From: Patiria miniata
Lineage: Eukaryota > Echinodermata > Asteroidea > Valvatida > Asterinidae
Assembly (NCBI RefSeq): GCF_015706575.1
Contig: NW_024037069.1
Coordinates: forward strand, 39,143,315 to 39,207,314
Reading direction: 5' to 3'
Length of the DNA: 64,000 nucleotides
In this document: positions 35,578-47,453 of the stretch, one piece after another
Layout: each line of letters opens with the position of its first letter
Position numbering within the stretch: position 1 is the stretch's first letter
Program-made: the position numbers and the translations under genes
Notes under the pieces: model-generated
The model's input: only the letters and a program-made list of their open reading frames with translations
Databases searched by the model: none
What the model was told of the DNA's origin: nothing

Positions 35578-35724
35578 GTGGAAAATGTATGAATTAACTA
35601 ACACATTTATTTTAGCTACATATACATGTACATTAATATTGCTTTTGGAAGTACTATAAAATAGTTGGTCCAAAACGGTCATGGATGTGTCAAGTGTCTT
35701 ATATGGAAATAAGACTTCACTGTC

Positions 35725-36314
35725 TACAGGGTGGTATATTTTTTTCACATAGTAGTAAAGTATAGACCTTTAACCATGCATGGTGAAAAACCTTAGTAAA
35801 AGTCGCAAAAATAGTGATATTATGATAATTTGAATACAAGTCACCAAAATCAGTCTTGTCCACGGGTTATTTTATGTAAATTGGACGTTTTCGTAGTTCA
35901 TAAAAATTAAAAAAAACCTTCCCACCAAAATATATTTTGCCCTGGTAACTTTTATTGAAGCTGTCCAATTACTCATGTCAGTGTTAAGATCATCTACTCA
36001 ATGAGCTGTTGACTTAAAAATAAGTTCATTGCTCCATAACATGACCTAACATAACTATCAAATGCCATGCCCTTTCAAATAAAGCTCCGATAGCTGAGCT
36101 CAGTCAAGCAAAGGGAATGTATACCTCCATGGATAAACAGGTTTCGCACATGAAATGTTCAAATTAGCATTGCTCAACGACAAAATGTGCAAACGCAAAA
36201 AAAAAATTTCGTCACATTTGCTTAAAGGCCAGTACTTTAATAGCTACTAATCGACAGTTAAAAACAATTTTGAAAATTACTTCAAATGTGGGTGCCATTT
36301 TTTACCACCCTGTA
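35725..36314. mobile_element. Tc1/mariner-like non-autonomous element
   Basis: TA-CAGGGTGGTATATTTTTTTC at the left and ...GCCATTTTTTACCACCCTG-TA at the right form an inverted repeat bounded by TA, the Tc1/mariner target duplication. The 586-bp body (35727-36312) is AT-rich and has no transposase frame. A related solo end may be present at 11803. Confidence 0.72.
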
Positions 36315-36371
36315 GAAACTACCGGTATTAGCGCCATGAACATGAACCAGAATCTGGCTCCATCTTGCGTA

Positions 36372-36420
36372 TTAATGTCGTGTTTGTTGCGTAAATTTTA
36401 CGCAACAAACACGACATTAA
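36372..36420. repeat. perfect 24-bp-arm palindrome
   Basis: TTAATGTCGTGTTTGTTGCG continues to GTAAA, then a single central T, then the exact reverse complement TTTACGCAACAAACACGACA-TTAA. Arms are 24/24 matched with a 1-base spacer. The ends read TTAA, so it could also be a tiny TTAA-targeted foldback. Confidence 0.95.
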
Positions 36421-36566
36421 AATAGTGCTCGGCCACTGAATAGCAATGACGTCACCCATACACAATCTCGTACCTCAATGACGTCAACAGTGAAAGCGTC
36501 TCACGTCACTGGTACCCAGGCTGGGTTTTTTTGGTTTTTATTAATTTGACAGAGCCATTACAAAAT

Positions 36567-36645
36567 TTGTGATGTTGTAAAAAAACGATTTGTGATGTTG
36601 TAAAAAAACGATTTATGATGCCATTAAAAAATTTGTGATACCATA
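36567..36645 (+). repeat. short tandem repeat, 23-bp unit
   Basis: The unit TTTGTGATGTTGTAAAAAAA (C, GA) is repeated twice nearly exactly, then in a degenerate third copy. Confidence 0.8.
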
Positions 36646-37834
36646 AAAATGTGCACTGTCGATATCAGTTGCAATGTCATTAAACTTACACTTTAAAATA
36701 TACCTGTCACAAAAACAGCAATATCAATAAATAATAATTACAAAGACATCGTAAAAAAGTTCCCACATCATAAAAAAAAACTGTGATTGTCCCTTTTGAG
36801 GCCATCATACCAATGTTAAATTTTGTAAAAAAAAAAAAAAAATTAAAACTGATTTATAGGGAAAATTGTTCACGGAAAAGACACACACACCATTCTAACA
36901 TCCTGCTTCCCCTTAATTATTTTAAACACGAGGCCAAGACAAAAACAACTTAGAGAACCTTAGGCAATCAGTGCAACTTGAAAACAAAAATGGACCCAAA
37001 AAAACCTGGTGACGCAAATTGAATGGCATTGAATTTGATGTGGTGCTCATTATAATGGTGTCCACTACATGCCATTCCAAATGATCATGTCTAGACAGTA
37101 ATTAACAGGAAATGAAATGGGAGATATCACCGCACGTGATCATCTCATCATTGTTGAAGTCCAAAATGGGCGAAACAAAACGTCAATTTTTTTATCAGAT
37201 TAAAACATAAAAGTTGGAAATCAAAAAAAAATCTAATTTATTAAAGAGCAAGGACAGTACATCTTTAACCACATTTCTCATTAGAAAAGCCAAGAATACA
37301 AACTTTAAGTTGCATTCCTTGTGCTATTTCCAAATGTCATCCCGAAAAATAGATTCTTTTTCCACATTGCTTTTTGTCTAGCAATATATAAGTTATTGGG
37401 GAGACATCTACATGTATCTTAACCAAATTATCCCAAGTTTAAATATTGAAATATTTCTTTACAAATTTCAAGTTACTTGTGGCCCCACAATAATTCCTTG
37501 TGGGGTGGACTGGTTCCTGACCCACAATCAGTATTAATAATGTACAGAGCGGAAACCAATCTGCTCACAATGCAGACCTATTTGTGCTCAAGATAGGCTT
37601 CTTTTGTTTTTCAAGATAATTGCAGACACCGAAAGAAGTAATAAAACAAGTCAGGTGTGTTTACAAACACAAATGCCCCGCAACCGTGACTGTTTCCATG
37701 ACATAACACCACTCTAACATCAACTTACATGTACCTTGGTCAAATGGAACGTTCATTGACAGCATTAGTGTCTTCTGTAGGTTTTATATGAATTAATCCC
37801 TAATCCCTATGATCTCAGAATAAATACAAGAATT

Positions 37835-38411
37835 CTATTGTTTTAGCCACTGTGACCTTGACCCTTGACCTTTTGACCCCCAATGCGATAGGCTTCTTAG
37901 GATTGCCAAGGACAATCCACAAACCAAATTTGAAATTCATATGTAAAGTATTTCTCAAGTTATCGCGCTGACAAAATTTCTATTGTTTCAGCCACTGTGA
38001 CCTTGACCCTTGACCTTTTGGCCCCAAATGCAAAAGGCTTCTTAGAATTGCCAAGGACAATCCACAAACCAAATTTGAAGTTCATATGTCAAGTATTTCT
38101 CAAGTTATCGCGCTGACAAAATTTCTATTGTTTCAGCCACTGTGACCTTGACCCTTGACCTTTTGGCCCCAAATGCAAAAGGCTTCTTAGAATTGCCAAG
38201 GACAATCCACAAACCAAATTTGAAGTCCATATGTAAAGTATTTCTCAAGTTATCGCGCTGACAAAATTTCTATTGTTTCAGCCACTGTGACCTTGACCCT
38301 TGACCTTTCAGCCCCAAATGCAAAAGGCTTCTTAGGATTACCAAGGACAATCCACAAACCAAATTTGAAGTTCATATGTAAAGTATTTCTCAAGTTATCG
38401 CGCTGACAAGA
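37835..38411 (+). repeat. 145-bp tandem repeat, 4 copies
   Basis: Anchors of GCCACTGTGACCTTGACCCT lie at 37846, 37991, 38136 and 38281. Each unit runs through TTGCCAAGGACAATCCACAA and TCAAGTTATCGCGCTGACAA. Copies 2 to 4 are very similar; the first is more diverged. The array ends GACAAGATTTGTCCGGACAC and passes into a CA-rich microsatellite. The GTGACCTTGACC-containing unit resembles a repeat class common in marine invertebrates. It holds nuclear-receptor-like half-sites (TGACCTTGACC) by composition, with no evidence of function. Confidence 0.95.
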
Positions 38412-38745
38412 TTTGTCCGGACACACACACCCACACACACACACCCATACTTGTTTCACATGACTAGTGTGGACTTTCCATTGCTTTCGTGTAGTTAAGA
38501 AAAACCAGTGAAAAAACTCATTTTTCTCAAACTGTGAAAACTCTTTCAACCCAATTTTTTTTCTATGATTCCCTTTAGTGTTTCTCTTCATTCTGCTACA
38601 GATAAACCTAACCCAAAAATGCCTCTAAACCTGTTTTCCAGAAATGGGGAAACACTGTGTGGACGTGGGGTAAGTCCACACAACGTCGGTGCTACCTACA
38701 TTATGTGGACGTCTTTTGTTCGGAAGTCCACACTGCGTATGTAAG

Positions 38746-38798
38746 ACAAGCTCACACCCACACACACACCCACACACCCACCCACCCACCCACCCACG
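38746..38798 (+). repeat. CA/CCCA microsatellite
   Basis: CACACCCACACACACACCCA followed by CACCCACCCACCCACCC. A smaller one lies at 38421-38447 at the end of the 145-bp array. Confidence 0.9.
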
Positions 38799-39589
38799 GA
38801 AGGACAAGGCGGAAACAGTATGCCCCTTCGGCTTCGCCGCGGGGCATAAAAAGGGGGGGGGGAGAAATTTTGTTGGTAGGAATAAAACATACAAGTTGAT
38901 AATTATTCAGAAGAAAAAAAAATAACAATTCTTTTGAAGAGCACAGGGAAAGAAACTTTCAACTAAGGCCAAAAAAAAAAGTCTCCGGTTTCTGGCATGC
39001 GCGCGTTGCCATAGCCATGCTTGTCAACAAAATTAAAAAGGTTTTTCCAATGTGAGATGATGTCTCCAAACTGCCAAAGTCACTGGTTTGACTGGAATCC
39101 TGCTGCTGCACAATTTTAACATGTTTTTAGATGGGGTTACGATCGAGTATAAGCTTTAAGTGGCCTCTCTGGGCTCCAATACATTTTGCACTAAATTTAG
39201 TTGGGCACCATTTGCAGTCATCAGCCGACATTTGAAGGGAAAAAAGGGAAGAAAAAAAAAGAAAAAAAAGCCGCGTCGCCACACCACTTTTGGGGCAAGC
39301 TCCATACCTTTGGCCTAAGCCTTGGATTTTTACATGTACCCGGTGCATGTAGCTTGCAGAAACTCAAAATGACCAGTCTCGTGACAGATCTGTCATCGAC
39401 GTTATATTAACGACTTTTAATCTACCTGACGTGTTGACAGCTCTGTGTTCATGCTCTGTCAGGTGGAGTTCTACCTTGTTGAACTATCAAATGCGTGTGC
39501 ATCTAACTGCAGCCATCCGTGTACAAACATGATTATGTGCAACTTACAGACCTGTGCACACAGCAGAGCACTAACATAACGGGATCTAC

Positions 39590-39728
39590 CCGATGTTCCC
39601 CACTACCTATGTTCCCCAATACCGATGTTCCCCTTAGTATTAGGGTTAGGATTAGGGTTAGGATTTCGGGGAGCATCGGTAGTGGGGAACATCGGTAGTG
39701 GGGAACATTGGTAGTGGGGAACATAGGT
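39590..39728. repeat. inverted minisatellite with telomere-like core
   Basis: The left part repeats GATGTTCCCCACTACCTATG/TTCCCCAATACC and the right part repeats its complement (CGGTAGTGGGGAACAT three times, 16-bp unit). Between them 39640-39663 reads TTAGGG, TTAGGA, TTAGGG, TTAGGA in register. The two halves can fold on each other with the telomere-like core in the loop. Confidence 0.88.
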
Positions 39729-39886
39729 ACATGCACTAACGTAACCATAGGCTCTAATGAAAATAAGTGGAAATCTGTTTGCAAATTTTCCCAAATCCTT
39801 CAAAGGCCAGGCACTAACGTTTTAAAATGATATTATACATGTGATACCTTCCTATCTAATTTATCTGAGATTCAGCAATTTCTTTC

Positions 39887-40424
39887 AAGGTATACTATAG
39901 TCCATCATTAGTAATTTCTGCATTTTATTTGTTTGAAGCAACAAAAGTGCTCAAAATCTAAAGAAGGGTGCTGAACAACTGACCTGATGAACTTTCAGCT
40001 CAGCTTTAGCTGTATATTCCGAGCATTCTAGGATCACGATTTCAAATCAAAAGTTGCTGAATCATGTCTTGATTTGGGCCTGAGTTTAGCATCCGAGACA
40101 CCTTCTCACTGAGCCGATTGCAGCTACGCGATGTCGCACACCGATCCGACGAATTATAGCAACCGCGCACACGTGTGCGTCGTGCCAAAGCTTGGGCGCG
40201 CTTGGCCAAATAAAAAAATACTAACGGAAATTTCTAACGGTGCATCTTAAGATGCACCGTTGGAAAAGCCTTCTTTCGTTGATTTCTACAAAATGACAGC
40301 TTGCCAGAAAGAATAAATTCACTGGGAGTTTAGTTCCCTTACTATCTTTCAACCAAGTATGTTTTTCAACAATAATTACGTCAGTTACTTTGTGGATTGC
40401 TGCAAATGATCGACTGTAGCTTTA
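39887..40424. mobile_element. MITE family B, copy 1
   Basis: Related along its length to the copy at 53791-54347. Shared segments include GTTTGAAGCAA, TCTAAAGA-GGGTGCT, GACGAATTATAGCAACCGC and GCCAGAAAGAATA. The left end is AAGGTATACTATAG and the right end CTGTAGCTTTAAA; both match family B ends with several changes. Inside, GGTGCATCTTAAGATGCACC forms a perfect 20-bp palindrome at about 40239. Confidence 0.7.
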
Positions 40425-42553
40425 AACCTGGTTATTTTAATTTTGTAAAGGTTGACAACAAAATTGACTGTAGCAGGGTAAACATTAACACCAATTCACA
40501 ATGTGCATTCATTGTACACCTTAATGAAAGTGCACACCTTTTCGTTCGGTAAAATTTAAACACAGCCCTTTCTTGTGGCAAGTCAAGGCGAATTTTACAC
40601 CCTCCAGGCCATTTTCACCGCCCCGCCTCTTTCCCTTTTATTTTTTCTCCTAATGTCAAATTCAGTTACTGGATGAATTTCGTCCGTACGTGCGTCGCTA
40701 ACTTTGTTTAGATTGTCCCAGATGTTCCCTGTCTCTGCCAATCGCGTCAGCGGGCAGGGGCGCAACACATGCGACAGTTGTATTTGTGAAGGCCTGTCGA
40801 TTTATGTGGCACAGAAATTTGAAAAGCCAAAAATGGGTTACCAGCGAAAATACCATGGTACAGGTATGCTGCTTGCTTGCAACTGGCCCACGGCTGATTT
40901 TTGCCCAGTAAATATTAAAGCAGTGCATGTATTTCCTCAAAATCCTATGACTTTACATCTAGACTTGGTTTTCGAATAACTTGTGGCAAAACAAACTACA
41001 AACACCTTCTCTGATGCTTGATGCATTTAAAAACATGAAAATTAAGCCTGCGTGCCCACATTTGAGCCCAATTCAACCAAGTTGCAAAACATGAACACAA
41101 ATATCCTAGAAATTCCTCGAAATGTGTTTCTTCAATATCATCGCCCATTGAAAAATAACCTCCGCAAAAAAACAAAAAAAAACCTCTAACTTCGAGTATT
41201 GATGACAAAGTAAGAACGCCGCAACAAACGAAATGAATACATCCAAAGGGGCAGGCAAAAAAATAATGGTTGAACGACCTGTTGGGGGAATAAAACATCG
41301 AGTGCAGACGCGGTATAGGAACGGGTAACACTAGTATGCTTTCAGGCAATAGATACACGAGTATGAATAGGGAGTGCAAAAGGTTAATGCCTTCAGAGTG
41401 TCACAATATTTGTGATACACTATGTCCGAAATACAGCAGGGATCGTCGCGCTAAACTAGGAACGGCACGGACATCCACATCAAGCTCCCATGTGTGCGGG
41501 CAGATGAGAGATTACCATGGCGACGGCCAGTGCCGTTATTACGTCAAAACTTTATTTCTTCTACATGTAGATCTTGGAACCTGTTTGTGTTGAGAGGGGG
41601 GGGGGATTTGTGGACACAAGCGAAGACAGACTAAATGAGGAGGAAAAAATGGAAAAACCGCTGAGGGGGGAAATAATAAAGAACCTTGACAGGGATCTGA
41701 ATTGATCACGTGAAGTGAAGGGGACATATCAGTGGCGTCATCGCTAATGCATAGAACAACTCTGTGGCAAATGGAGTGTGTACCAACCGACTACCGGCTA
41801 CCGACCAAGGCGATGCAGACACTGTCTCCGCAAAGTGCCCTTCAATTTTTTCTCTTTTCGTCTGACCTTTTCTTTCTTTCAAGTTCACTTGCCAAGAATA
41901 GCCACGGCGATGATAATTTTGCTACTCTTCGTAACCAGGAATACCGGAGGGCCATTGAAATTGCACAGGACAGAAATACTTCAAAGCCGTAAAAATAAAT
42001 GAACTCAATTTTGCACAAACAACATTGAATTGCGTTTCCCGGCAGGGACTTTTCCCGCTCAAATGTTGTTTTACGACTCTGTACACTTTGGCAGGCATTT
42101 CTAATTCATCTGGTTTGGCAGGATAAAATCTTGAGAGTTTTCAACCATTAACCTTCCTACAATCTGAACAGTCACAGACAGTCAAAAAATCAATCCTTCC
42201 TCCCTGCCATGCCTTTTAATACACAGGCTAGTCACTAGTAGTCAGATCATACTTCAAGAAAGCACTGTGACTAGTTAAATTCAGTCAACAGAAAAAAAAA
42301 CTGGCAAGTGGTAAGCACAGCTGGCTTATCAATCACCTACAGTCAAAGCATAGCTATATCAAGTTATATAAAGAGTCACAGCCAGTCAATCCTGCTTTAT
42401 GTAGGCTGGGAGCTCTTAACTGTTGAAAACAGGCACTTGTTTGATTCTGACTGAAAGGACAAGTTGGCACAGCATGTATGTTTGCATAGGAGGGGTAATA
42501 CATACAAAATAAATACATGCACAGTATGTGTTATTTTCAGCTGCTTTTCATTG
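40425..42553. other. intron segment without recognised features
   Basis: No terminal repeats, SINE or exon-like segment was found. Overlapping short frames on both strands (40698-41379, 41706-42002) look like chance. Confidence 0.5.
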
Positions 42554-43085
42554 TTAAAAGGGCACTGCGTCCTGAAATCCCTGAAAATTTCATATTTTGG
42601 ATTGTTTACTTATCCTATTTCAAACATCTGGTTGAAAGGAAACCAACCTAAAACCCTGATTGCTTACATCGGACACGACAGAGTATGATACGTGTACGTG
42701 TTTCCTGTCATTTTCAAACAATGTACGATATACACGTTGTGTGTGTCTAGGATTACACACGTACAGAGCACCGTGCTCACAAACAGCGGTGACCAATCAC
42801 CAATGCACAAAATGTGATTTCTTACACGTCCGCAAAAGGCGAACCCTTACGACTGGAATCACAACTAGCAGGAACAGCCCGACTTTTTGGGGTCGCAAAA
42901 GTGGAGCCCGAAAGTCGTTCTCGCACGAATAACACAAGAATACCACAGAAACACCCAGTTTTTATAGGATAGTTGTGTGGATGTTTATGTCCTACTTTTA
43001 AATGTTCTTTCCGATTAACATCATTTTGTTCAAAACGTGTTTTGTAGCCCAATTGGGCATATTCCAGGACACAGTGTCCCTTTAA
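42554..43085. mobile_element. TTAA-flanked MITE, family D
   Basis: Left TTAA-AAGGGCACTGCGTCCTGAAAT and right ATTCCAGGACACAGTGTCCCT-TTAA form an inverted repeat of about 22 bp with one indel. The roughly 0.52-kb body has no coding potential. TTAA on both sides fits a piggyBac-type target duplication. Confidence 0.7.
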
Positions 43086-43681
43086 CCTTATAAACATTGT
43101 TTTCCAGAGAGGTGCGAGCACTATTAAAGTACACAGACTGGAGTTTTCCAAACAGTTGCTCTGCCTCGCACATAAAATCAATCACATACAACACTACCAT
43201 CCAGGATCATCAAAAATTAGAAGTGATGAAAACGGAATATCGGGTTCCCGCTTGACGGCACACTGTCTGCAAGAACTTGGAAAGAAAGACTGTGCATCAG
43301 AGAGTAAGAAATCATGTTTGTCATGTGGATTGACAGTTATGTAGTTTTGTGGTGCACTGTTAAGTTTGTACAGCAAGCTTATAGAGAGAGGAAATTCTGT
43401 TATGAGTCAAACTGAGTTTTCTATTTTGACTGAGTTTAGGGTGAAAAAAATTAATTTGACATTGAATGGCAGGAGGGATCTAAACGAAGCTAAATTTAAC
43501 GGGTGTTTTTACCCATCACTGAGATAAAAAATATTATTGAAATTATTGTGACTAATAAAATACAGCAACATATGGGTTATGTCAGTAACCTACCCGGTAG
43601 GCACTGGTTTGATACATTTACAATGTAAATGTGTAAATGTATGTATAATTATGGCATAATTATTCAAAATCTCTGTGTTGG

Positions 43682-44092
43682 AATAATAATACTAATAATA
43701 CCAGAGTCTTATATAGCGCACGTATCTACCAACAATTAGGTACTCAAGGCACTGGAAATTATATCTATTATTCAAGACAGGTAAATGAAGTTTATGAGAC
43801 CCGTTAAGTAGCACCTTATAAGGGTTTACAAGGTGCTGCGGCGCATATTGCAGCCACTGCCAGAAACACCAGGGCAAACCCCTTCTCTTAGCGATAAGTG
43901 TATACTGGGTTCTTTAACGTGCATTACACAACACACGGGACCTACGGCCCTACGTCCCATCCGAAGGACTAAGCAATAATGGTAAAGTGCCTTGCTCAAG
44001 AGCACAAGCACCATGTGCCCATGGTCAGGATTCGAACCCATGTACCACGGCACACGAGTCGAACACCGTAACCATTGGACCACAGCACCCCA
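43682..44092 (-). mobile_element. full-length tRNA-derived SINE, ~410 bp
   Basis: On the minus strand the head GGGGTGCTGTGGTCCAATGG has an A box and, at 44039-44028, an exact B box GGGTTCGAATCC. A long body follows (CTTGAGCAAGGCACTTTACC, GTTAAAGAACCCAGTATACA, TTTGCCCTGGTGTTTCTGGC). It ends GCGCTATATAAGAC...ATTATTAGTATTATTATT, an ATT-type tail typical of deuterostome tRNA SINEs. TTGGAA occurs on both sides (43678-43683 and 44094-44099), a possible short target duplication. Confidence 0.85.
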
Positions 44093-44705
44093 CTTGGAAC
44101 CAGGACTAACTCAGAGACTATGGGAACCCCTTTTACTCCATCAAGGTATTACATTGTAATACATTGTGTTTATTCACAGAAGAATCCAGGAACCCATAGA
44201 GTGCTCAGGCAGTTTCAGGTGCTACAGGGAGTAATAAGGAGATGCAGCGCCCAATTGGTTAAACTAATGAGCAAATTCACATTTGCATTGGGATGAAACT
44301 TGTTTTAGCACAGCAAAACTTTTAACTGCTAAAAAAAAACATTTTTGTAAACTCAGCGCAGATCTGCCAAAATTGTGTGCAGATCTGCCAAAATTGTGCA
44401 CAGCTCCGTGCCATGGTTGTACAAAAAAGGGGAAAATGAGACGAATTCTCCCATGCCTGTAGCATGAACATTTAGATGCCATCTTGCAGGTGGCAGCCTG
44501 TTCAATAACAAGGTGTGATTCATTTGAATTACGCTACGTTTGACCAGTCGCGGGTGAAACGCAACCTTGAATGAGAACGATCTAAGCAATCTGCCTGGCC
44601 AGGTGTGCCCGGCTAGAAATCCTGCAACAGGAATCACTGACACCGGTTTCGGACGGGTGTCCTGGAGACGCACCGAACTAAAATTATTATGAACATTTGA
44701 ATAAA

Positions 44706-44851
44706 AGGCATAGACCTTATGCATGCGTAGTAGCCATCTTACAGGGCATCTTTTGTTATTTTAATTCAGTAACAATGAATGCTCAAATGGTTCACTCATG
44801 CATAACAAAGGCATTGCCCTCTAAGATGGCTGCTAGGCATAAGGTCTATGG
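44706..44851. mobile_element. foldback MITE with CATAGACCTTATGC arms
   Basis: Left arm GCATAGACCTTATGCATGCG TAGTAGCCATCTTACAGGGCA; right arm TGCCCTCTAAGATGGCTGCT AGGCATAAGGTCTATG; arms of about 38 bp, imperfect. The right arm abuts sequence resembling the left end of family B. Confidence 0.65.
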
Positions 44852-45165
44852 GATCATTTGCTTTCCATGCATTTTGTTCGTTTGTAATAATAGCACCTCT
44901 CAAAATCCAAAGAAGAATGTTCAAAACCTAACCTGTTGAGTATTGAAAAGTTACAGCTCTGTGGATATTACACTTTTCGAGAAAACAGTGAAAAACCATG
45001 CACAACCTTTTTGATCACGAAACACAATTTCGTCCAGAGCACTCCTTATTTCCAAAACTCAGTCAACTGACTTATCCTCGGAAATTACCTACATTTCTTG
45101 ATTTCTTCTAAATGACAGCAAGCCCAAATTCAAACTAAAGCTGATGGTACTATCAAAATGTAAAG
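44852..45165. mobile_element. MITE family B, diverged partial copy
   Basis: GGGATCATTTGCTTTCC, TTCGTTTGTAATAATAGCACC, CTCAAAATCCAAAGAAGAAT, ACCTAACCTGTTGAGT and TTCTAAATGACAGCAAGCC follow the same order as family B copies 1 and 3, with the central GCAACCGC portion missing or unrecognisable. The ends are unclear. Confidence 0.5.
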
Positions 45166-45348
45166 ACTGGAACGGTGAAATGAAGTTGGCAGCAAGTTTT
45201 CATTTGCAGTAACGCCATGCGACAGTAAATCTCTTTTGAGATTTTGCACGGTTGGGAGAACAACAGGTGGAAAATGGATGCTTTGGACATGAAGCTCATC
45301 GTCAGGAACATACAACCGAAATGCCAGGTTTCCAAAGTTTCTTCCTAG

Positions 45349-45636
45349 AACCACACTCATAAAGTAGAAGGATTGCGGGCAACACCACATGGAAAGTAAT
45401 CTCTTCATGGAAGAAGTGTGGTTCTGAAAAGAACCGGTTGGTTGAGTGTAGAACTCCTGGGAGTTGAGTGTAGAACTCAAATGACTTGAGTTCTACACAC
45501 AACCAACCGGTTCTTTTCAGAACCACACTTCTTCCAAGAAGAGATTACTTTCTACATGGTGTTACCATACCCGCAATCTTTCTACTTTTATCTCATCCGG
45601 CATGCAAAGCTTCAAGTCATATATAACCACACTCAT
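45349..45636. mobile_element. foldback element 1 with histone-type 3' stem-loops
   Basis: Arms of about 95-100 bp (left from 45361, right to about 45590) are reverse complements with few mismatches. Each arm carries GGTTCTTTTCAGAACC, oriented outward: plus strand 45509-45524, minus strand 45435-45420. This fits the histone mRNA stem-loop pattern GGYYCTTTTCAGRRCC with CCAAC before and ACAC after. A purine-rich CAAGAAGAGA follows at 45535-45544. The element is flanked by a 12-bp direct repeat AACCACACTCAT (45349-45360 and 45625-45636), and about 34 bp at the right (CATGCAAAGCTTCAAGTC) are unpaired. A related element lies at 47454. Confidence 0.82.
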
Positions 45637-47453
45637 GATCACAAAAAAAAGAGCATTTGCTGGGTCGTTCTATAAAAATGTAGGGTCCAAAGTGTGGCAT
45701 TTTCCTGTCCCTGCTACCTCTGAACTTTGTACTTTGCCAGTCAAGTGTTAATAAAAATGACTTCAAATTATTTATTTGCTGGGTAGGTTGTTCGCTTCAC
45801 AGAATCACTCTTGGAGGAAGAACACATTGAGGAGTGCATCCAAATTAACCTTTCACGGTAGAATCTCGCAAGGCAGCTTGCGAAATATTGTCCAACTACA
45901 TACAAATGGATTCGGAACACACAAAATCTGAGACAAACAAAACTGAATGTACTAAAAATCCATTGTCCAAGGGGCGTGTCTAACTCGTAAACGACGCTAG
46001 GTCAGTTACAAAATAACAGACGTCAGATGCACAAGGGATGGGGAGGAGGGGGGGGGGGGGAGATGGACCCAAATTTACAAAACGACCCTGCTACCTGGTC
46101 TTTCAAGTTGGGTTTAATGCTGGGGGGGAAAAAAACCTCGTTTCTGCAATCACATGTACTTTTGAATCAAATCAGACGATATCTATCATGGACTGATACA
46201 CCATCACAACAAGTCAGGCAATTGAACATTCCCGATGCAATATTGCCTGACCACAAAATCTCTGCACCGCATCAAAAATAAAATATCTTCTTAAAAAAAA
46301 AATGAAATTCAAATCCTCTGAATATTTCCATCATGATTTCGTAGCTTCCTGCTGGATCAAAGAGATCTGAAAACAATTTGCCATCGCCGTGATTGTATCT
46401 CCAAATTGGAATTTCAAATTGGACAATATTTCTTTTTTATATTCTGAGCTGAAGTCAGACATATGAGTTCCTCTTAATCTTTGCATTATTGTGGCAAATC
46501 CTTGTATGCAGCGCACGTACGCACAGGAGCATAAATGAAATTTCCAAAAGCTGGTATTTTATTATCTACAATGTGAGCAAAAGGTCCCAGTCTGTAAAAA
46601 TTGTCAAGATATTTTATACTTTTTATTTTTTTAAATTTTCTTTCTTAAATTTGTGGACTGCCGGGGTTTTTTTTACTTTTTTTTTCCCTTCAAGCACAAC
46701 TTGCAGATCAGTCTACCAAATTGTAATGGAGATGTGGTCCATAAGCTCCACAGCGGCACTTACTACATTGTAATTGATTCATCGCCTCCACGAATGCAAA
46801 AGTGGCATCAGGCTAATCAATGTTGGCCAATTCCCTAACATCCCCAAAGTGAAACTATCGGCCGACCCCAATCAGAGATAGGGGTATTTTTTGGCCACGG
46901 TGGCGTTGTATCAGATGCCTTTTCCTAGTTGGAAAGGGAAAAAAATAATGACTGTTGGCTACTCTGACCTTTAAAGCCATCTTCGGCAAGGGAAGGTACA
47001 ATATAAAAAAAAAAGTTGCTGGATTCTGCGAGATGAAAGCGACTGGCGGGAGCACACGTTCTGACAGGTAACAGTATCTGCGCAATTTGCGAGGGGACCA
47101 TGCTGTCACGAGGGTGAAACAACTTCTATTTTGAGACGACTGTCTTGATTTGACAAGAAGACAGGTCTGGGTGCCAACCTCGGGAGATGAGGTAACGGAT
47201 GATTGCTGGTGAGGAATCCGTCGGCACCAGCTCAAATTCACGGCAGAGTAGAAATTTTCTGAGAGTAATGCTTCCGAAAAGCTGAATTATTGTGGCCTCT
47301 CAAGATAACTATATTATCACACTTGTGGCATATTCTTCTCAAAATCTGATGGAATTGGGTGGAAGGGGACCAGGGAACGAGGGGGTTGAATTAGAGCTAA
47401 TAATTGGTAAATTCTGAAAGTGAAGATTTCCTCACCAATGCTAGCTCATTAAC
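45637..47453. other. intron segment without recognised features
   Basis: One G run at 46048-46060 and T runs near 46660-46690 are the only structures noted. Confidence 0.5.

Noticed and set aside
39640-39663. True telomere or chromosome end
   Set aside because: Only four hexamers, two of them variant, embedded in an intron with sequence on both sides.
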